Positions 58,437 through 64,000 of a DNA stretch of 64,000 nt are shown here, in pieces (positions within the stretch are counted from its first letter, which is position 1; every line of letters starts with the position of its first letter). The notes beneath the pieces are model-generated. The model was not told the origin of the DNA. It did no database searches and worked only from the letters and a program-made list of their open reading frames with translations. The DNA is from Coniosporium tulheliwenetii (Eukaryota; Ascomycota; Dothideomycetes), in contig JAPDRP010000021.1 of NCBI GenBank assembly GCA_030247845.1, positions 744,001 to 808,000 of the forward strand, written 5' to 3'. Made by a program: the position numbers and the translations under genes.

Positions 58437-59880
58437 ACGAGTGGATGAGCGGCGTCGAACAGAAGAGGAGCTACGCCGCAGACTAGCACAATACCGAATG
58501 GCAGCAGCTCTGGTAAATGAGGGACGCCCAGTCATCGTCAACATGGATGGTGTTGAACGTCCAGCTGCACCTCAAAGACCGCCACACCAGGCATATGCAG
58601 AGGGCTCAGATGAGGAGGATGAGCCATTATATGCTGCTCTGCCTGAGGCGGAAAATGATTTTCGAATGCAGGCTCAACCAGAGGGTCCAAGGAGACGTCG
58701 GGCGTCGGCGATCCGAAGCAACAATGTGAGGATCCGTGGTGGAGGTCTTGATCGTGATCTTGATGAAGCCTCCTCTGACGATGATGGCCAACATTCTGGT
58801 CACTTGCGAGGAGGTAGTGGTGTGGATCCTCCTACGAAGACGAGTGCCATAGGTGCAGGCGTACTTCCACAGCCGGAGGTTGTTGATACTAGGCAAAGAA
58901 GAATTAAGTAGGCGGTTCTTAGCTTTGTGTGAGACAAGCGCTGGAATAAGAGAGCACTAATAGCGTGCAGCCCTTTTTTTCTATTATACGAGCCGAGGAG
59001 AGATCGTATCAAGTCGGAAATGCGAGCATTACACGACATTTCAAGAAGTTATGGATGTGAATAGAGACCAACTTTCCGATCTGGGGTTAGTGAAGAAGCT
59101 GCAACAGCATTACAACATCATCAATCGACGGCAGCAGAGCATTCTTTGGGGCCTAGTGTCTATGAGAACTATTGGATTTGCCAGTTTCATACGTGTATGT
59201 ATCTAAATCTTCGATATTTGGGAAAGCATATCTCACATGCATTCCTAGTTCGAACGCACGGTTCATCCAGATGAAGACTCTATGGGCTACACTGTCACTG
59301 CAAAGGTCCCAGCTATAGTAGCAAAAGGCGAAGCAGTGTCACAGTTCCGATATCTGCTGAAATATCCGCTTAAGTCATCCAAAATGATGCTTTAGAGTCT
59401 CGACCGACTGGCTGCCACGACCGAGTGGAGACAACCTGTCTTCTATGTCGTTGAAATCAAAGAAGCACTAGATACTCGGTAAGTCCTTGTAGCTGATACT
59501 AAGATTCTCACATTTCCCTAGACATGCCGGATGCTTCAAGGACTACAATTCCCCTCATCGAAGCATTACTACACTGTATTAACCTCTACCTCAGCAAGAT
59601 ATACATCCTCCTCACCCTCCTCATCATCATTAGTACTGGCGGCGGAACCACCTACGCTGTCGTCCACACCGACACTGCTACGGGGCTCTCAATCGCAAGC
59701 TACGTCCTCACTTGTTTCTCTCTTGTCCTGGCTCTCGTTGCAGCCGGGCAGTGGCTCGGCCTGTCGAAACCAGATTCCTTCTCCTTTGCATATAGCATAG
59801 AAGAGAACCAAGTCATAGGAGCTACAAACATGGATGAGATCGTAAAGGATAATTATCTTGGCCGGCATTTTCGCGATTGA

Positions 59881-60710
59881 ACAGATCGCAAGCGTTTCTA
59901 TCCTGGCTGGAGGAGCACATGCCTTGTGGGGTGATGGATATCATCAACGCATCAACGCATGTTGATGAAAACCTGGCTTCAGAGACAGCCGCATCAACTC
60001 GCTGTTAAATTGGTGGTCCACTCTATATTTTTCTCATCCACCCTCTTCTTCATCATTGCCTCGCTCCTCTGGCAATGGCATTGACTCACGGCCCCTGGCT
60101 TCGGATTCTGCGGTTGGCCGCGCTCCTAGCCGCGGGCTCCTCACTCAATAGAATTCGGATCCGATGGATGCATTCCCATTGCTCTTCTGTGTACTTGACG
60201 CCCGTCTCGGTGTCATCATGCCAATCCTCTATGGGCGCGGTCTGTGTCATGTAACATGAAATCCTAACATCTTCCCATCCGCCGGTCTAAGGTCCGATCT
60301 CTATTTAACCATTTGATATCTATCTTCTAGTTGAATAGAACCCGCTTATGTCGTTCTATATTCCGCTTACTAATCTTACTATCGGCTTATTCTATTATTA
60401 GAAACACCTAGAGTACTGGTATTCTATCTGGATAGAATCTTCCATCCGGAAAAAAGATACCATTATCTTAAAATACTGTAATATAATTCCGAAAGCGGAG
60501 GTTTAAGCGCTATACATAGATTTTATAGGCAAAACTACCAAGACTTACCTAAGAATGTATAGCTATAGCTATTATATCTAAAAAGTTATTAATTTTATAG
60601 ATAAGATACTTAAAATCTCTAAGAAAAAGATGGAATAGTAGTAAAATAAAATGCTTAATACTCTACTGTTTTTATTATATAATCCAAGTCTTCCATCGAT
60701 ATATAGTATA
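59881..60710. other. Transition into AT-rich block
   Basis: Ordinary composition to about 60290, then strongly AT-rich, stop-dense DNA. No feature recognised. Confidence 0.45.
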
Positions 60711-61011
60711 TTGTAAGGGTTTAGATAGTAAATACTAGTTAATATTAGTTATTTGTAAAAGTCGGATGTAGGTAATAATTATAATAGTAAATACTATGTA
60801 TAATAGGCGGGAGTATAGAAGGAAGATAACTAATATTAGTGAGGATGATTAATTTCTATCTAAGGTTTCATGTAAGAGCTGCTATTATATAAGTATATTA
60901 AATAGTTAATGCTACTAAAAAGCACTTTTAATAAAGAAAAGAAAAACTAGAGAGCTAAGTCTAGCTAGATCACGTGCTATTCTAATCTTCTACTAGCTAC
61001 TCTATCATAAT
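60711..61011 (+). repeat. Diverged direct repeat, copy A
   Basis: About 300 bp starting TTGTAAGGGTTTAGATAG and containing GATTAATTTCTATCTAAGG and TATAAGTATATTAAATAG. It aligns along its length with copy B (62789-63085). Differences are mostly C/T and G/A transitions, copy A being the more AT-rich. Confidence 0.65.
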
Positions 61012-62788
61012 ATTTACTTAGCGGACTATATTATAATAATCCTTATTCAATTTTAAAATAATTAATAAATTCTTTAAGATAGATTTCTATTTAAAAAGAT
61101 AGAATACTAGGATAGTAAGTAGTGGTACTTTATATTATAAACTCTACATTCTAGATATAAGATCTAGATGGAATGTATTTTATTAGTAGTCTATATAATA
61201 TAAAGCTCATCTTTAGTTTGAAAACTTATAACTTTAAGAAAGTATCTATTTTCTTATTTAAACCAATTTTTTATAGTTTATTTTCTGATTAGACTTAATA
61301 TACTTATATAAGCTTACTAGTACTATTAGAAACTAGTTGCTAGGGTACTAATTCGCCATTTTAAAGCTATTAATAAGTAGAAATCGCTAGTAGATTCTGG
61401 AAGATTCTAGAAATCTCTATAAGTTTCTATTATAGTATATTCTAATTAGTATAAGGAAATAGATGTTTTCTACTAAACTAAGCTTTTATAGCTAGTGTGG
61501 ATTAATTTATAAGCAGAAGATTCTAGAAGTTTCTATAGGATTCTGAATAGTTCTATAAGATTCTATAAGATTCTATCTATTATGTAATATTATATAATAT
61601 TTAATAATTCTATAGAAGGCTCTAGATAGCCTTCTATAGGTATATAAGAACTTCTCTCCCTTCTAGAGAGATAATAACCGATAAAATAAGATAATAGTAA
61701 TATTATACTATACTATTATTTCTTTTCATTCATATTTTATTCTTTTTTCTAATAAAAATACCTCTATTTCCTCTAACTAAGCTAGTCTAGTTCTATTCTA
61801 GCTTAGTAGAACTAAATAAGACTTTCTTAGCCCTATCTTAGTTCTTATAAATTATAAGCTCGGAATTTTGCATATTAGTAGTCTATTAAGATAATAGTTC
61901 TAGTATTTCTACTTCGGAAGAAGCTTAATCCTTTTCAAAAAAAGTGTATATAGCATTTACAATCTCTAGCCTACTCTACTTAGATAACTAAGATAATAGA
62001 GTTACTACTAGTGGAAAATTCTTAAGAAAACCTACTAGTAAAGAAAATACTAAAAGATGTTAATATTATAAGAGCTAGAAGGTATTAATATCCTAACTAT
62101 AGGCTTTTATTTATAATAAGAGATCCTTATAATAAAGAGTATTATTATCTAGCTATAGATGTAACAATAGATTAGAATTCCAAGTAAGAAGAAAGAGAAT
62201 AGTGCTAAGGTGTAATTAATAAAATAAGAATTAAAATTATGTATAAGATTAGATTAAATTATAAAGAATACTAGATTCTTATTTAAATTAAGCACATTAT
62301 TCTAATAAACAAAAATGATGCTGTCTATATACTGAGTATCTCTCTACTACAATCTCTTTAATTAGTGTGATTAGTTCTAACTACTCTAATACTACTAATT
62401 ACTTACTTCGTTTGCATATTTGTGATTAGTGGTTATCTGACGCTTAGTTCTAATTACTCTTAACCTGCATCCCTTAGTCCCGGTTTTGTAATAATAGAAA
62501 AATAGCGCCTAGTGCCTATAAGATTTTCTTATAGTATGCTTCTTGCTTTTCTAAAGAAAAGGAATTTAAAAGCTAATTCTATAACCTATATTTATATATA
62601 AACGGATTACTTAGCACTTAATATACTAGTCTAAGCTCTATATCTTTAAAATAAAAACTGTCTTCTATTAGCTCTTCTAGTTTCTTTATAATTAGTACTT
62701 CTAGTACTAACTTTATTTATATTAAAGCAGATAATCTACCCTTAAATTTTAAATACAACTTAGAATTCAAGGTTAGTATTTGTAGTAG
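61012..62788. other. AT-rich region between repeat copies
   Basis: 1.8 kb of TA-rich DNA without open frames. A promoter-like TATATAAGAACTTCTCTCCC lies near 61641. Tandem-like GATTCTATAAGATTCTATAA units occur near 61540-61580. Possibly retroelement-derived; not recognisable. Confidence 0.4.
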
Positions 62789-63085
62789 TGTGAGGGTGTA
62801 GATGGTGAATACTAGTCGAGATTAATTGTTCGTTAGGTTCGGATACAGGTAATAATCACAAAAGCAAACACCATACATAGTTGCCGGGAGCATAGGAGGA
62901 TGATAATTAGTATAGGTAAGGATGGTTGATTTCTATCTAAGATTTTATATCGGAGCTACTATTGTATAAGTATATTAAGTTATTAGTTCCGTAAAGCATT
63001 TTTAATAAAGGAAAGAAAAACCAGAAAACCAAGTCCAGCTAGATTATATGCTACCTAAACCTTCCATCTTCTACCCTATTATAAT
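62789..63085 (+). repeat. Diverged direct repeat, copy B
   Basis: Starts GTGTGAGGGTGTAGATGG and contains GTTGATTTCTATCTAAGA and TATAAGTATATTAAG, matching copy A in order and spacing. It retains more C and G than copy A. Confidence 0.65.
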
Positions 63086-63129
63086 AGCTATAAGATAGCC
63101 TTTAATAAGAAAGAATCTATCAAATAGTA

Positions 63130-63459
63130 TATCTATGAAAACAATAAGGATCATATTATAGAGAATATTGATTCTTTAGTAAATTTTACTAAAAATCTAG
63201 CAATTAAAGAAAATAAAGATATAGCTCTATCTAGATTCTTTAAATATAATTTTAAGAATTTAGTTAGAGAAGAATTAGGCTACATATGTACTAAGTGTAA
63301 TAGATATGTATGCTTTAGTTATAAAACTCTTAAAAGATACTTTAATATAACCTATTTTATTAAGAATAGAACGGGAACGGAAATTCTAAAGCCATATTAT
63401 CTAGAAAACTATCTACTATTATTAGAGGATAGGCATCCTCGGGGTGGTGTGCAGTAATA
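63130..63459 (+). pseudogene. AT-rich coding relic with C2H2-like finger
   Basis: About 109 codons stay open between a TAG and a TAA in otherwise stop-dense DNA. The frame reads ICTKCNRYVCFSYKTLKRYF, where the Cys pair of a C2H2 finger is kept and the expected His positions are Tyr, as a C-to-T change of CAC/CAT would give. N-terminal fingers of this type occur in several fungal repeat-borne proteins, including telomere-linked helicases; the family here is not established. Confidence 0.35.
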
Positions 63460-63639
63460 TAATAATAAGACACGTGTGGATAGAGTAATATATAGAAGTC
63501 GATAAGGAACTAAATTCTATCGAGCCTCTATATGAAGAGACGATGGCTATATACTATCGCTTAGCCAGCGCTTCGCCGGCTATAATCTCTAAGCTTTCTT
63601 TAGATCTTACAACTATAGTCTTTTTTAAAGGGATTATAC

Positions 63640-64000
63640 ATTAAGTATTTTGCTATTAAAAAGAATAATACTACTACAGCTAGTTCCACTAGTACTTCTA
63701 TTAATAATTCTATTATAAAAGATATTCTTAATAGTTATAATACTATAGAAAAAGATATAAAGGCTAGAACCAAAGCTATTAACAAAGAAAATCTAGAAGA
63801 TAAGAAAGTTAATAGCTTTCTGGAAAAGATCTACTTCCATAAGTATATATATAATAAAGATCTTACTAAGTATATTAAGCCTATATCTAAACCAAATAGA
63901 GAACTAGATATTATAAGCTTTAATATATATCAGATAAGATCTTTAGATATACTATTAAAACTCTTAGTAATTGTTACGAACTCAGGTCGAGGGAACGGGT
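63640..64000 (+). pseudogene. AT-rich open frame without ATG, runs off window
   Basis: About 120 codons open to the window edge. Composition is Lys/Asn/Ile-rich, as expected from RIP-shifted coding DNA: SSTSTSINNSIIKDILNSYN, KARTKAINKENLEDKKVNSF, DIISFNIYQIRSLDILLKLL. No Met start. It may continue the preceding relic after a degraded interval. Identity unknown. Confidence 0.35.

Larger units (their letters stand above)
51420..59880 (+). pseudogene. Pro-rich/membrane protein gene relic split by two hAT transposons
   Basis: Host segments are 51420-52270, 55478-55496 and 58445-59880. The left part starts MVNSNVFVVHQHCHADMEL, breaks after about 48 codons (TAA, frame change), then runs through YGFWEDD into a Pro/Arg/Gln-rich region to the insertion site. 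Removing both elements and one copy of each target duplication rejoins ...NPHPG to QAGIRVDERRRTEEEL in the same frame, with one TAG in between (a C-to-T change of CAG would make it). The right part has acidic SDEEDEPLYAALPEAEND and a stop at 58911. Coding-like pieces follow (LVKKLQQHYNIINRRQQSIL, GYTVTAKVPAIVAKGEAVSQ), interrupted by stops. Last is a two-helix membrane segment in 59524-59880 (IYILLTLLIIISTGGGTTYAV, IASYVLTCFSLVLALVAAG). Family unrecognised. Confidence 0.6.

Noticed and set aside
50727..64000. Starship-type giant element or captain recombinase
   Set aside because: No tyrosine recombinase (DUF3435-like) reading was seen; the identified ends and decayed domains are those of hAT elements.

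Overview
This window is nuclear DNA of a filamentous ascomycete (Pezizomycotina; the gene content looks most like Dothideomycetes, which is inference). Genes carry short GT-AG introns of about 45-110 nt with CTRAC-like branch points. They include typical mould families: a DUF6594 protein, a Cas1p-like O-acetyltransferase, a thaumatin-like protein, a MeaB-like bZIP factor, a Pex22-like peroxin and a histidine acid phosphatase. AT-rich, stop-riddled blocks full of TA dinucleotides look like transposon DNA degraded by RIP (repeat-induced point mutation).

Layout. 1-21 kb: the 5' part of an MFS anion:cation symporter, a Cas1p-like membrane acyltransferase, an LRR-like hypothetical protein, a divergent ferritin, a GFA-family zinc protein, a Cys-pair protein with a duplicated LQDYQ motif, an M24 prolidase, a thaumatin-like protein and a DUF6594 membrane protein. 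21-34 kb: a two-domain retropepsin-like protein, a bZIP factor, and a molybdenum-cofactor locus in which a MoaA frame and a MoaC frame lie on either side of a long coiled-coil reading frame. 34-50.7 kb: two small hypotheticals, a sulfotransferase-like P-loop protein, an 80-bp hairpin element, a histidine acid phosphatase, a mitochondrial PPR protein, eIF2B gamma divergent from Pex22, and a secreted Cys-rich protein. 50.7-60 kb: one Pro-rich/membrane gene relic interrupted by two different RIP-degraded hAT transposons, each with TIRs and an 8-bp target duplication. 60-64 kb: AT-rich relics with a diverged 300-bp direct repeat.

Two points affect how the annotation should be read. First, many conserved genes need an apparent single-base restoration to stay in frame. 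Nearly all cases are losses, often in runs of G or C, which suggests deletion errors in an unpolished assembly rather than mass pseudogenisation. Second, the two hAT insertions sit 19 bp of unique host sequence apart. Conceptual removal of both rejoins the host reading frame, apart from one TAG that RIP could have made from CAG.

Genes are mostly monocistronic and the neighbours do not form a recognisable biosynthetic cluster. The only functionally linked pair is MoaA/MoaC, the first step of molybdopterin synthesis. I saw no tRNA, rRNA or CRISPR array. Exon borders were placed by eye from GT-AG signals and family similarity.
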